Shown here: in pieces, positions 11,886 through 23,360 of the stretch
Layout: each line of letters opens with the position of its first letter
Position numbering within the stretch: the first letter of the stretch is position 1
Assembly: GCA_035771165.1 (NCBI GenBank)
Contig: JAWNZC010000234.1
Span: forward strand, 3,421,501-3,485,500
Length of the DNA stretch: 64,000 nucleotides
Direction: 5' to 3'
Origin: Paragorgia papillata
Taxonomy: Eukaryota > Cnidaria > Anthozoa > Scleralcyonacea > Coralliidae
Position numbers and translations under genes: made by a program
The notes under the pieces: model-generated
Databases searched by the model: none
Told to the model about the DNA's origin: nothing
Seen by the model: the letters and a program-made list of their open reading frames with translations, nothing else

Positions 11886-12464
11886 GTGTTTGATATAGCA
11901 TCTAAAACAAATCAGTATTTTAAGAGAAAATCAAGATGAAAGTTTGCTTAATTTATGTAATTTCTTCCTCCGATATCCAAACCACCGACACGGTACTGAT
12001 TTCCTTTGTGTTTTCTTCATGAATTATTAATGAGTTTTGGATAGTGTATTCCAATTTATTATATGGCTGGGCTTGTTTTCGGGGCATTACGCCACACGGC
12101 GCACGCTGATTGGTTGCTGAGAGGTCCAGAAAAAGCCGTAATGCCCTGTCGGCACTGTGAGAGGGCATTACGTCCTTTTTAATGACCTGCAAGTTTTGGC
12201 GGGAAAATTACTGAGTTCATTTGAATGAAAATAAAAGCGAATTAGATATATTCGTTGGAAAATTTTGAACAATAATACGTCCTGAAACATCACTGTTTCT
12301 TTTTATAAAAACTTCTTATTTAAAAGCGCGAAAAATAAAGCCTAACAGGTGTAAACATGAAGCGAAACGAACAAGCTCAAAAGTAAGAACTAAAGTGAAC
12401 AGCGACACATGATCAAGACTAACGTAGAACTAAAAACAGATACGAAAACAAACCGAAAGCCATA

Positions 12465-12629
12465 TAATAAAAGGCTTATTAACCTCGTTTTCTCGGTCTG
12501 TACGGGAAAGTATTTGCCCTCGGTTTCTCTCGCACAAACCTCGCTCCTTCGTCGCTCGGTCTGTACTGAAAACCTCAGGCAAATACTTTCCCGTACTGAC
12601 CTCGAACTCGGTTAATAAGCCTTTAATAA
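12465..12629. repeat. Second foldback inside the hAT-type element
   Basis: Outer arms AAAGGCTTATTAACC / GGTTAATAAGCCTTT and inner arms TACGGGAAAGTATTTGCC and its complement. Non-coding. Confidence 0.75.
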
Positions 12630-13735
12630 AATGAGTATATTTGAATATCTTGTTTGGTATTTTATATCCTTCAAAACCCCCTCAAAATGCAGGAAATGCT
12701 ATTTCAGGGACTCTAAAATTCAAAATTTTCCGGACCCCCCTAGAAGATGGTCGCGCCTTCGGCGCTCCTTGCCCCACACGTAGTAAGTATTGCCTTTTTT
12801 GCCCCCTTGTTAAATATTCTCAAAGAAACCCTGACGGCGCCCCTCTCCCTAATGGCACCGCCCCTAATACAGAGCCAGTCCGACTCTGGTTTTAAGGCGT
12901 ATTTATTGTTGTCTTTTTCTCCTTGCCACATCTCTTCTTAGCCTTCTTTCTTTGGTCTTTTTCCATAGTAATATTAATGTACATTTTAGCTGAAACCATT
13001 TTTTCTGCCAAAGATTTCTTTCGTCATGATCGTTGAAAAACTATTTCGTTGTAATCGAACCGAACTTATAAATTAAGACGTAAATTTAAATGACTTCAAT
13101 AATTTAACAGGTTAGTTACCAGTACCCTGCTATTCGAAATGCGCAAGTTGTGGGCTCGGGGACTATATAGAAGTATATATAAGAAAACATACCACGAGAG
13201 GACAAAAAAGCTGAAACCTTTTGACACTAAACTGCCTTTCTTCTGTTGTTCAACTATATTCAACAAAACCGCTACAAGTCTTTACCTTTTAGTCAAATAT
13301 TTTCCACATGCCAACCTCATCGTGCCATATGTCTTTGAAAACAAATTCAAGAATATAATCAATCGTCTGGAGGAAATGTATTTACAGATCTACGATCTGG
13401 TTTCAATTTTAATTTTAATTAAAGAACACGAATTAATAGGTTGGCAATTATTTCTTAGTATAAAAGGTAAAAGGGTTCTTCGTATTCTCTTGACAGGTTA
13501 GCTGAAATCAACAGGGCGAGAAGCCGAGAACGACGCGAACGTACGCGTGGTCCTGTCTGCTTGTACATACGGTTTGTTTGACACTTGAAATCAACTACTA
13601 ACTTTTATTTGCGGACCATTTCAAAATGTAATTAAATATACAGCGACTTTTATCTGATATCAGATAATACATATCTGATTTCGCCAAGGGACAACGAACT
13701 TTTGTCTCGACGAACGTAAACACCGCTTAAACAAG

Positions 13736-15706
13736 AAAGCCGCGTTCGAATATCTCTTCATCCGACGACACTTCTGCAACAAGTTGCATATCAAAATAAA
13801 CCGCAATGTACTGGAAACATTTTTGTTAGGAAATTATAACGGTTTAATTAAATTTCATTTAAGTGTCAAAAACTCCAGGACGTATTGACTAGTGAAATTA
13901 TGCATGAGTCAATATTAAACCCCCACCCCTCCCACACACCTCCACCCCCACCCCAGGGAGAGGTGGGGGATTTGTTGTTGCCATCACGCAAATAGACACC
14001 AAATCCCCCATACCTGGGGAATGATTTCGAAAACAAATAGGCCTCTACCTGAGGCCGTTACTGATTATAAAAGCAGATAAACCGAATGTGAAAGTGCCTC
14101 TATGCCCTGTGGGATCTTTACATATTTAAAATTATTGCTTAGTTGGTGCTCGATTTAAAATGTAATAATGGCTAACTATGTTTGGCTAACTATATTTGAT
14201 ATAAATTTTTGAAATTTGGGTCTCTAAAATGGCATTTCCCGCGATCTGACAGCACATTTGAGCAAAATTTTGAAAGTTTTAAAACATATTTTTAATGGCA
14301 CGTTTTAGCATTTTTACAAAAATTGGATGATTGTTCAACTTTATTCAGAAAATTACAGCATTATATATTTACAAAGCTAACTAAAATATTAGTTAGGCTA
14401 GCCAAACGAGACAGGCCGAGGCGCGAACACCCAGAGAGCCGGCATTCCTAATTGTGGTCTCAGGTCCGCGCAGGCGGTTTACTTAGTGTACAGTATTACC
14501 TTCCGCGTGCATGACGTATCAAGTAGACGTGCCCGGTGACGCGTAGTTATGATAATGAGTAATGACAAGCCAACATTTCATTTTGGTGTAATTATTAGAA
14601 GAAATGCGCGCCACGCGGCGCATATGCGGCAGCATACTACGTATATTTCTGCGCCAATATAACGTAGATTCACGAATAAACCACGCCGAAGATCTTTGGC
14701 GCAACCTACAAACTTTCCACCGTGGTTAAGCTGCCTAGGAGACTGCAGTTTTCTATAGTATTAGTCTGAGAACATGTCTCAGCTTGGATGTGTTTGCCTG
14801 AGCAGTAAAATGTTCGACTGTTCGTCTAGTCACTCAGCCAACCTAACATGAAGTAGCTAAGGGGGCTGTGATCCTTTGCGCAGACCAAAAGGATTGCAGC
14901 TTCTGTCTGCAGACGAAATCTCAATTGAACAAGACGCCTGCTCAGGCGTTTACTCGGGCTACTGCCTACTGATTAATTTGAAAAATTGGGGTAAGCGGCT
15001 GAGCGCATAGGCGTAGGAAGCGGCGTAGTCTACAGGGACTTGCCCACCCCTAAGCTTTTAAATGGGAGGGCTGAGCAACCCCAAAAAATCAGGCTAAACG
15101 TTGTTAAATTTCAGAATGCAGGAAATGGCATTTCCAGGACTCTACTTTCCTGATCATCATAAAATAGCAGGCTGGTAGTAGTTTAGTGGCTACTAAATCT
15201 CATTTTTTACCCACACTTTCAGGGTCTATATACCTAAAAGAATGTGTGTGCAGGGTGCCTGCAGGGATAATGTAAATAAAAATGCAAAATCTTAGGGCAG
15301 GGGTGTAAAAGATGTCCCAGGTGCTTGCCAAGTTCCCAGCATTTTATTTTATTGGGGCACCATATCAACGTGGATGTCTGTACAGTTTGCTGTAAAGATC
15401 TGTAAGGGACAGCTGGGGCACTGACGATTGTTGTGCAACACATCTCAAGGGCACTGAAGTTTGTAATGAAACATATCTCAGGTGCCCCGGGGTGCCCCAT
15501 TGCCTAACTCTGTACACTGCCACCCACCACCACACAATGAGCAGAACCTAGCCTCCTCTGCAGGCAACTCTCTGGCGGCAATGTTTTAGTCGAGATAAGA
15601 ACTGTGGCTTTTCAACTGTACAGGCAATATGTTTTGGTCGAGATCGATCGAGATCTTTATGTTGACAAAACTGTCAGCACCCTTGATTCTAATTCTATCA
15701 ACACAA
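13736..15706. other. Gene-free stretch with repeat fragments
   Basis: No gene supported. C-rich and G-rich tracts (13915-14035), fragments carrying the AAATGGCATTTCC motif of the CAGGG-type MITEs (14230, 15125), a CAAGACGCCTGCTCAGGCGTT hairpin (14930-14955; related to 59375) and a block of CAGGTGCCCC-like phrases at 15230-15500. Confidence 0.4.
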
Positions 15707-16214
15707 TGTGATTACCAACCTCGTACCCAGGGTCTTATCTCCGCTCCCCCGCCCCCGCCAACCGCTGCGAAAAGACCTTGGTCCAGGCTGGTCACGTGTC
15801 GTCTATCAAAATTTTCGACTGTGGGAGTGTCCCCTGCGTATCAATGCTTCACCTCGCTGGAATAGTCGAAGAAATGCATGTATACGTATCTTGTTTTGTT
15901 TTCTGCTATTAGATTTTGAAATGAATGGTTAAACCGGTGATAAGATTTTAAAATTGAAACAAGTTGTTTTGACAGCTATTGTGTTTTTAGTTTATAATAC
16001 TGCGCTTTTCGGCTAAGCTTGGAGACGAATAGTTTAATCGTAAAGTTTGATCGTTGAAACGCGACCGTTGTTAAGGTTATTTTGAAATGTTACCATGGGC
16101 AAATTCAAATGTTGTCATGGGAGATTTTCGCTCTTTTGGGTCTTTCGACCAATAACATTGAAGGGACGGTCTTCGGCTGAAGCAGGCAAACCGCCATGGC
16201 GTGTAGATTCAAAC

Positions 16215-17282
16215 ATGGAAAGTGTTAGTAAAAAGAAAAGAACGTTCGTCAGTGGCAAACCATTAGGAAATGACCTAAGATCTTTGATTATTGACGAAAT
16301 TATCCACAAAGGAGGAAATATAATAACTCGTGAATCCCTGGGACTTTTTCTTCCATTGCCGAAAAATTTTCCGTAAGCAACTCAACCATCAGTAATGTGT
16401 GGAACAATTATTGTGAGCACGGCACACTAGAACCGCGAAGGAGAAGGCCTGGAAATCAAAGTAACTTGAACGATGGTGATTTAGAACTGATAGAGACATT
16501 AAAAGCGATTCGTCCTACCATATCTCTCAACGAGCTGAAAGAAGAAGTCGAAAGGTATGGTCAAAAGCCAAATGGGACATCCATTTCGGCAATTTCTAAA
16601 GCCTTAAAGAACAGAATGCTGTCTGGTTTAGAGTACTCGTGGAAAAAACATTGTTGCTATGGAAAGGTTTACCGCAGTTAACATGATTTACACCCAAATA
16701 TTCATAAATTACCTGCATTCCAAGGACCCAAACAATTTGAAATTTTTTGATGAAGCTGGACTGAAGATGCCACATCATGGGACAAGATACTATGGACATG
16801 CTCCAGTCGGACAAAGATGTATTGAGTTGGCTCGATACCATGAGTCTCCAAATATTACTCTTAATCTTCTAGCAGGTTTAGATGGAGTTGCGTACGCAAA
16901 TACCGTTATTGGTGCTTCCAATACTTTACATATGCTGCGGTTTTTTGATGAGGCATCACAAGCTGGAAACGTTGTTACTGGAAGACCAGCCCTTGAGCTT
17001 GGGGATATTATTGTTATGGACAACTGTCCAATGCACCACTACGAAGGCGGAGAAATCTTAAACGAGTTTCTGAATGAAATGGGTATATAGCTTGTTTATA
17101 CTCCTGCATGTTCCCCTGATTTTAACCCCGTTGAATTTGTGTTTGGAAAAATCAGAACTGAAATGCGCTATACGTTATGGGAAGTTACAAAAGAAAACTT
17201 TAAATTATCAGTACACGAAGCGATTGACAGAGTTACTGCAGCAGACATGAATGGGTTCTACAGGGCGACCTCGTATATTTAA
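16215..17282 (+). pseudogene. IS630/Tc1-like DDE_3 transposase, broken
   Basis: Probable start ATG at 16215, close to the inner edge of the left TIR; a longer open frame begins at 16095 inside the TIR. The N-terminal helix-turn-helix region (NDLRSLIIDEI..) continues after a frameshift near 16340 as SIAEKFSVSNSTISNVWNNY, then a basic spacer LEPRRRRPGN. A second shift near 16650 leads into the catalytic domain: first Asp in KFFDEAG, second Asp in IIVMDNCPMHH, catalytic Glu in SPDFNPVEFVFG, with about 37 residues between second Asp and Glu. A TAG at 17088-17090 interrupts the catalytic core. The frame ends in ATSYI at a TAA overlapping an AATAAA signal. All three catalytic residues survive, so decay is recent. 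Function when intact: cut-and-paste transposition at TA. Confidence 0.88.
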
Positions 17283-18022
17283 ATAAAGTAATAAAAGGAA
17301 TGTTCAGTTCAGAAACGCAACGTTCCACAATGACAATGTTGCACCTGTTTTTTTTGTTTAAATGCGAATTATATAAACGCTGACGTTGATTGATGTGTTT
17401 ACTCAGCTTATGTGATGACTCGCTTAGCCTTTTATACACAATGAATGTATTCGCTTCACTACATAAATTCATAATACTTAACATGTATTTTATTAGAATA
17501 CTTGCATGTTATTTTAATAGTTTTCATACAAAATAAATTTCAACAAATGGTGAAACTGCTTTTGGTAATCTTCGAGTTTTTTATGTCCTACCTATAATGG
17601 TTATATATTTTGTTACAAAACAAGACAAGCGTCGTGAGAAACTTGCTTTTCATAAAATCAGAAAAACTCGCATGTCACGGCGAAAAGCCAAGTTCAAACA
17701 AATGTATCGAATCTATGTGCAAATCAACGTACACAAAGGATATGATCTAGCTCATTTACATCGTTAGATGAACTATAGGCCTTATACTATAAATGATATA
17801 CGGTAAATCACTTAAAATGCTTTAAGCCATAACAGAATTTCAGTCTATTTATCTGATCAGTCTTCCTCTGCTATTTTTATGACTAACTAGTAACAAGATT
17901 TACAAAATACAGTTTACTGCTATAAACGCAACAGTCAACAACAACAACGTCAACGACGAATACTATTATAAAAAATGCATGAAATAACCAGTTTTTAAAG
18001 TTTTCAACCATATACTTATTTA

Positions 18023-19581
18023 TTAAAACTCAACAGGCGGTAAAACTGAATCCAACAATGCCGCTGACGCCAAAACATCAAGAGCCTCAAGCCGATTTGT
18101 TGTGTGAAAGTCATTACCTTGTTCGTCCGCGTTTGTAGACTGTGCAACGACGCTCGCTGCACGTGAATTAGAATTGTTCACATCTTCTATTTGGGTCACT
18201 CTAGTGATCCCATTACCCTGTTGCATGTTAACACGTTCATAGTGTCCAACTTGGTGCCAATTTGGAAGAGTGGGAACTGATTGTTGCGTGTTCTCACGAG
18301 GTAACAAAACCTGAAACTGAGTGGCGCTTGGATATACACATTGCGTGGGGGGCTTCGTTGCGAATTGGTTGGTTTTTCTCTCGCTAGTTTTGCTTTCTTT
18401 GTTGATCGTATTTTGTAACTCGACTGCGTACATAAAATGCTGTTGCTCTTATTGACTACTAAATGACGAAGAAGACGCTGTACAAGATTCGGATTCGATC
18501 AACCTTGATCGCTTGGGAAATGTTATCCCGTGGTCGATAAGCTAGGATTTATTTGCGAGGATTTTCATGATGTAACCGCATCTTATTATTACTTTTCAGT
18601 CCTTGCTTGGATAGACCTGTTTTCAGTAGTTGTGGTATTTCATTTCGACGCAGTAACTTTCCTGCACACATATTTTCTAACACAGCGACGTGTTTGTGAA
18701 TTAGTGACCAATTTTTGACACCATTTTGAATGTATAAAATTGGATTTGTATTTATTACATCCTGTTCCACTCTTGCTGCGAAAGAGTCTTCCAATTTAAC
18801 ATGAGCCATTTTCGCAGATTTTTGCTTTTCATTTAAATTTTGTAATTGGGTTTCAAGTCCAGCAATTTCACCAATTAGTTTATTTCGCTTTGCTTTATCA
18901 TCGGAATGTTTGTCTATAATCCCACAAGATCGCACTGAAGTGCAAATCTCAAACCGACAATTTCTCTTGGTGTGTCCTTCCTTTAAGTGACACTTACCAC
19001 ATATTATTCTTTCGCCTAAATTTTACCTTGAAGCCCTGTTTATGGCATCGTCCATGTTTTTTTAATTTTGCGTTGTTTTCCCAAATGTTACTTTGCGTAT
19101 CTTCGATATCCTTCTCTCTCTTTCTGAACATTCTTTCGACAGGCGTAAGAACTTCACTATCGTTACCTACCATGCCCAGATCCAGGTGTTTCCGAATGCC
19201 ATAATGTCGGTTAGTCTCACTAATCTCATCGACGTCGCCTTTGTCTTCGCTTCGGTAATTGCTCATCCGTGGCGGTTTTGTTGGAGCGGCAAATATGGCG
19301 AATTAAGTTCTCCGGCTTTTATTTTAATTCGCTTGTATTCCCTTTCCTCAATTAATACTGCATTATTCCACATTTCCTGATATCCACTGTCGTCTCCGTA
19401 ATCGAGATTCACATAGTTTCCCTCGTCATCAGCCATCAGGGTATCGTAAACGTATTGTTGTCGTGAGTATATCCGCAACAAGATTAGTAAACTTGTAAAT
19501 GCCACAGTGTACATCTGCAACGTTTACAAAAAAACTGACCCATTTCTCGTCAGAATATTCTACTTTTATTTGGTAACTCAT
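18023..19581 (-). pseudogene. Zinc-knuckle/coiled-coil accessory protein of the IS630-like element
   Basis: Starts at the ATG at 19581 (MSYQIKVEYSDEKW) just inside the right TIR and runs by several frameshifts (near 19435, 19265, 19010 and 18540) to a stop at 18023. Order: a compact N-terminal domain with VNLDYGDDSGYQEMWNN; a linker with TPVERMFRKREKDIED; a Cys/His motif C-x2-C-x5-H-x4-C (CGKCHLKEGHTKRNC, near 18980) followed by CTSVRSCG; a coiled coil (GLETQLQNLNEKQKSAK); and a Gln/Asn/Thr-rich tail. Its position opposite the transposase within one TIR pair shows it is an element gene. Tc1/mariner-like elements normally carry only a transposase. Possible roles such as DNA or RNA binding or copy control are inference. 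I have seen comparable cnidarian ORFs but know no function. Confidence 0.7.
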
Positions 19582-19903
19582 CGTTCCCGTGCCAGTCAAT
19601 TTTCTTTGCAATTGCAATATACCGCACGAGATTATTGAGACCGCCCCTTCAATGTTATTGGTCGAAAGACTCAAAAGGGCGAAAATCTCTCATGACAACA
19701 TTTGAATTTGCCCATGGTAACATTTCAAAATAACCTTAACAACGGTCGCGTTTCAACGATCAAACTTTTCGATTAAACTATTCGTCTCCAAGCTTAGCCG
19801 AAAAGCGCAGTAAATCGCTGTGTTTATTTAAGTTTACGATGAAGAAAGTTTTTGATGTTCCCATTCATTTAATAATCGTCAACCTGGGTGTTAAATTATA
19901 CAA

Positions 19904-20492
19904 TATATAGTCGATTAATCGATATCTTATCATTTTCCTATTAATATATATAACTCCAGTTACTCCGCAAATTTGATCTTTCGTCGCTTGATCATGAAAT
20001 ATGAATACGCCACTACGAAAACTGTTGCCGCTCCTCCATTCGGCAAAGTACATTAAAATATCGAACAATAATAGTATTAATCAACGACAAATAAACAAAA
20101 ATAAACAGTACTAAAATAGTAAAATATTTGAAACCAAGATCGTTCTATAATGCTATAGCAAGACACTAGACACATTTAATAAGGCAAAGGTGAAATGTTG
20201 AACCTTTGTCATCTGTCTGCATTTCTGAATGCGCTGTGTTGTTTACTTAAAGAGATAGTACTTTCAGTAGACTTTAAGAAAGCGGGCGAGTCTTATCGAT
20301 TTTTCTGCTTCTTTGCTGTCACAAACTTCTTGTCCGATAAAGAAACCCCCGTTCAAGTTAACTTGTTACGTATCTTTCAGTTATGGTCGTTTTAAACGCA
20401 ACAAAGTAATACCCGCCGCTTTTCGGACTATTAATAATAACATGCACGTCGTATTAAATTATAGTCCCTCGCCAATTGTTTAAAATATAATA
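19904..20492. other. 589-bp insertion relative to the sister element
   Basis: The reversed copy at 40460-41490 runs straight from AATTATACAA into the GGATATCG region, whereas here 589 bases intervene. No clear terminal repeats or target duplication; no supported ORF. Confidence 0.6.
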
Positions 20493-21166
20493 GGTACGGA
20501 TATCGACTAACGTTTTTAAAATGAACTTGAAAATTGGCATTTTATATCAAATATATTTATCACTTATCATGTTCGTGGATGACTGACCATAATTTTGTCG
20601 GCATGAGAACTTGTCAAAACAACGCAGCACAGAAAATCTAACTGTGGATAATGAAATGGAAGACTGTTTCAAACTCTCAATATAAACAATAAAATACGTA
20701 TGTGTTTCACCTGTACGTTGTTGAATACCACACGTGAAAGCTGCCGTTATATTTAAGTGAATACGTCCAGTTAAAAGCCTCGCGATTCGAATGCTTAAAA
20801 CGAATATTCTCCTATCAATAACACATGTCGCCAGCGCTACAAAGCCAGCAAAATATTGATCTTTGATTCTTTGGGACTTTGGCATTCTTATTAAATTATA
20901 CTCGTTTCGGATTGTTTCTCCAAGCCGTTGTGCACCTTTCGTGAGTCGTGACATTTCATCTGGCCAGATGTTTTGCGTTTTGTATAAACACTACTCCGGT
21001 CGGTAAGTCGAGAAAGTTTTTTGTACCACCCTACCCACACTAAATTTATTTTGTACTGCCCATATTTTGGGCAGCACGTGACCAGCCTGGACCAGGGTCT
21101 TTTCGCAGCGGTGGGCGGGGGCGGGGAAGTGGAGATAAGACCCTGGGTACGAGGTTGTGTGATTAC

Positions 21167-22029
21167 TAGATTACATATTAGTTATTATCCACCTCCTGGG
21201 ATGTGCTAGCTAAAAGGACAGGCTTGAATTTGACTAATACATTTATGGGGAAAAAACAACCTCAGTAGATAACCACTAATCAATTATGAGCGAGTTTTAG
21301 CATTTGACAATTTGCAAAATGTTTTTTAAAATTTGCAAAATGAGTTTTAGCATTTGAGAGCAATTTGCAAATACGGTGAAGTAAAAATACGATTAGTATA
21401 AGTTATAAAGGGCTTTACATCACTAAAGCACATGGACTTGGTAGTGATTTTCTGTATTTTGCCTCAACGGACTCGATCACTGACGGACAAATTATGTCTC
21501 AATGGACGAGTTGAGTAAGAATTGACGAGCAACAGTATTGATAAATAAAATAGTAGGAAACCTGAACATTGACGAAATACAAGAATTACAAACGCTATAT
21601 GACCGACAATATCGAAGAATACATGTAAATCGACTGTACTCACTGTACTCAGTAAGCTTGCTCAGCTGTAAATGAGCACAGAATAGTGCTAACAATGAAT
21701 ATATACTGCACTGTTTATAAGTCCAGTCAAACTATTGTACTGTTTCTTGTCCTCTGTCTTTGCAAGTTGTGAGTTGTCCGTCTCAGATCCTTGTTGCAAA
21801 ATTGCGTTAAACCTCGGCGTCTGTGCATTAATATTTTCGATCAAAACAGAACTTCTAGGCCAATTTAAAATGAAAATGAATGAGTCATCACTGAAAATTC
21901 TTGCAAAATTCTTGCAAAGCCTGACCGGAGGTATGAATTATAATCGCAAAATCGTGACTACCAAAAAACCCCACAGAATTCGAAACGGCCAACAAATTAA
22001 CACTTAGCACAGTAGCCCGAGTAATAAAA
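21167..22029. other. Gene-free stretch
   Basis: AT-rich; contains only short direct repeats of GAGTTTTAGCATTTGA (21292, 21342). No gene or mobile element is supported. Confidence 0.4.
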
Positions 22030-23015
22030 CCTGGAACGCTAAGGTCCAGTCATTCGTGGGGCAAAAAGTGAGGCAAAGTTCTAGGCCCCTGCGCGGTTTG
22101 CAGGTAGGTTTCAGTCTCCCACAAAATGTTTTTTACACGGCCACCGGTCTTGGGCGAACTGCGAAGGCTCGAAAAGGTTTGAAAAATTATTTATTGAATC
22201 ATTTTATCACGCTTTGCTAAACGTGCATTTTAAATTTTGATTGGTTGTGCTATGCAGTGATTGGTTATTTGTTGCTATAGTAAAAGTCATTGTCTTTACA
22301 AAGCGTGCACGAAGTTTGTCAGACGTCAATGAAGAAATTAAATCAAACTTTTCGTTATATTATAAACCATATATTAGAGTTTCGTCACTCCGAAGAGCAT
22401 ACAAAAAATCAACACAAACTTAGTGTGGAATACGCCGTTTAATAGTATCAGTTTCGTCAGTGTCGTTTTGTTTAAAAAGCATTCCGCATTCGTACCGAAA
22501 ACAACAACTAGCCATGAGTAAACGTGAAAAATAAACAATCTAGTTGTCAGTTATTTTTTAAAATATCATAATGCCGTTTAACACATTCGAACAAATAATT
22601 AAAGGAGCAGAAAGAAGAAAATGACATTAGATGTATATTATGAAATATCAAGTAACAAGAATAGCTTTCTCACTCTTGTTCTCATCTTTTCAGCTGGCTG
22701 TTTTCATCCAGCTTAGCCAGCAAAAGGACGTCTGTTTTCTCAGCCTATTTTCATCCCTAGCTTAATTTACTGTATAGTTTTGGACTGCTATACAGTAAAT
22801 AAAACAACAGCACTGCACAACAATGGGAAACCATTAAATGCACGTTTAGTCTAATAAATAATTTTTTCAAACCTTTTTTCGAGCCTTCGCAGTTCGCTCA
22901 AGACGGGCGGCCGTGTAAAAATAAACATTTTGTGGGAGACTGAATCCTACCTGCAAACCGCGCAGGGGCCTGGAACTTTTTGCCTCACTTTTGGTTTACG
23001 CGTTAGCGTTCCAGG
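22030..23015. mobile_element. 0.99-kb TIR element (CCTGGAACGCTAA), copy 1
   Basis: CCTGGAACGCTAA at 22030 and its complement ending at 23015 begin inverted repeats of roughly 180 bases (GTGAGGCAAA, CTGCGCGGTTTGCAGGTAGG, TCTCCCACAAAATG and GCGAACTGCGAAG present on both arms). A second, partial copy is at 50739-51447. In that copy the homology continues about 28 bases past CCTGG into sequence that also flanks the right end here, so the true terminus lies further out. No transposase. Confidence 0.75.
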
Positions 23016-23360
23016 TATTAGATTTTAACTTACATCGAGTTCATTGAATAAAACTTACTGGAAGTCGAAGATTCATGGGGGGGAAAACACCTAACTTATA
23101 GGTAATTTGGTACTGTTCATACTTAAAGGTGAAGTTTAAAACGGTATTAATAACAACAGATGAATACTTGGAAAAAGTCAAGATTTGATAGTCAAAGAAA
23201 TCAAATGTCGTTTAATAGATTGTATCGTCACTATCGTGCTGCCGTGCATACACAAATAATTTATTCGTATAATTCAAGATTGAGTATTGAAACTCAATCC
23301 CTGATTGAGTTTCTAGGTCCGGTAACCGGACCTAGAAAAGTGCTTATTATTATTATTGGA

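Larger units (their letters stand above)
11446..12888. mobile_element. 1.44-kb non-autonomous hAT-type element, 8-bp TSD
   Basis: Ends CAGAGTCGGACTGGC (11446) and GCCAGTCCGACTCTG (to 12888) are perfect inverted repeats. The flanks carry an exact 8-bp duplication GTTTTAAG at 11438-11445 and 12889-12896. An 8-bp duplication with CA..TG ends fits the hAT superfamily. No transposase frame is present. It contains two large palindromes (11765-11885 and 12465-12629). Confidence 0.85.
9236..13735. repeat. Interspersed repeat family 2, long copy
   Basis: Three parts of this block (about 9236-9465, 10250-10709 and 13163-13735) are found joined directly in the shorter copy at 61097-62363, with high identity. 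The long copy additionally holds a foldback at 10374-10440, a phrase AAAACTCATTAATAATTCATGAGG at 10160 (also at 12010 inverted and at 60963), and the hAT-like MITE at 11446-12888. Short open frames inside (for example 13139-13501, with a relative at 61956-62138) show no recognisable domain. Termini and class are unknown. Confidence 0.65.
16000..19810. mobile_element. 3.81-kb IS630/Tc1-like transposon nested at TA
   Basis: Flanked by TA at 15998-15999 and 19811-19812. The termini CTGCGCTTTTCGGC form inverted repeats of about 170 bases with only a few mismatches. The element at 40460-41490, read in reverse, has the undisturbed site TTTATAATAAATCGCTG, so exactly one TA was duplicated. It carries two convergent genes: a DDE transposase (plus) and a zinc-knuckle/coiled-coil protein (minus), both starting just inside a TIR. 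Confidence 0.92.
15716..21157. mobile_element. 5.44-kb transposon, CAACCTCGTACCC ends, 9-bp TSD
   Basis: Left end CAACCTCGTACCCAGGGTC at 15716; its complement ends at 21157. The terminal inverted repeats match for about 87 bases. An exact 9-bp duplication TGTGATTAC flanks it (15707-15715 and 21158-21166). Subtracting the nested element at 16000-19810 and an extra 589 bases at 19904-20492 leaves about 1.04 kb that aligns with the element at 40460-41490. The parent is therefore a non-autonomous element of about 1 kb. Long TIRs with 9-bp duplication fit Mutator-like elements; no transposase of its own is present. Confidence 0.9.

Noticed and set aside
13139..13501. 120-codon frame as a gene
   Set aside because: It belongs to repeat family 2; the paralogous frame at 61956-62138 is shorter and no domain is recognised.
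15234..15500. 88-codon minus-strand frame
   Set aside because: Cys/His-containing but without finger spacing; probably repeat-derived, no support.
20547..20954. 135-codon minus-strand frame in the 5.4-kb transposon as a transposase
   Set aside because: The homologous stretch in the sister element at 40640-41070 has a broken frame and no catalytic motif is visible.
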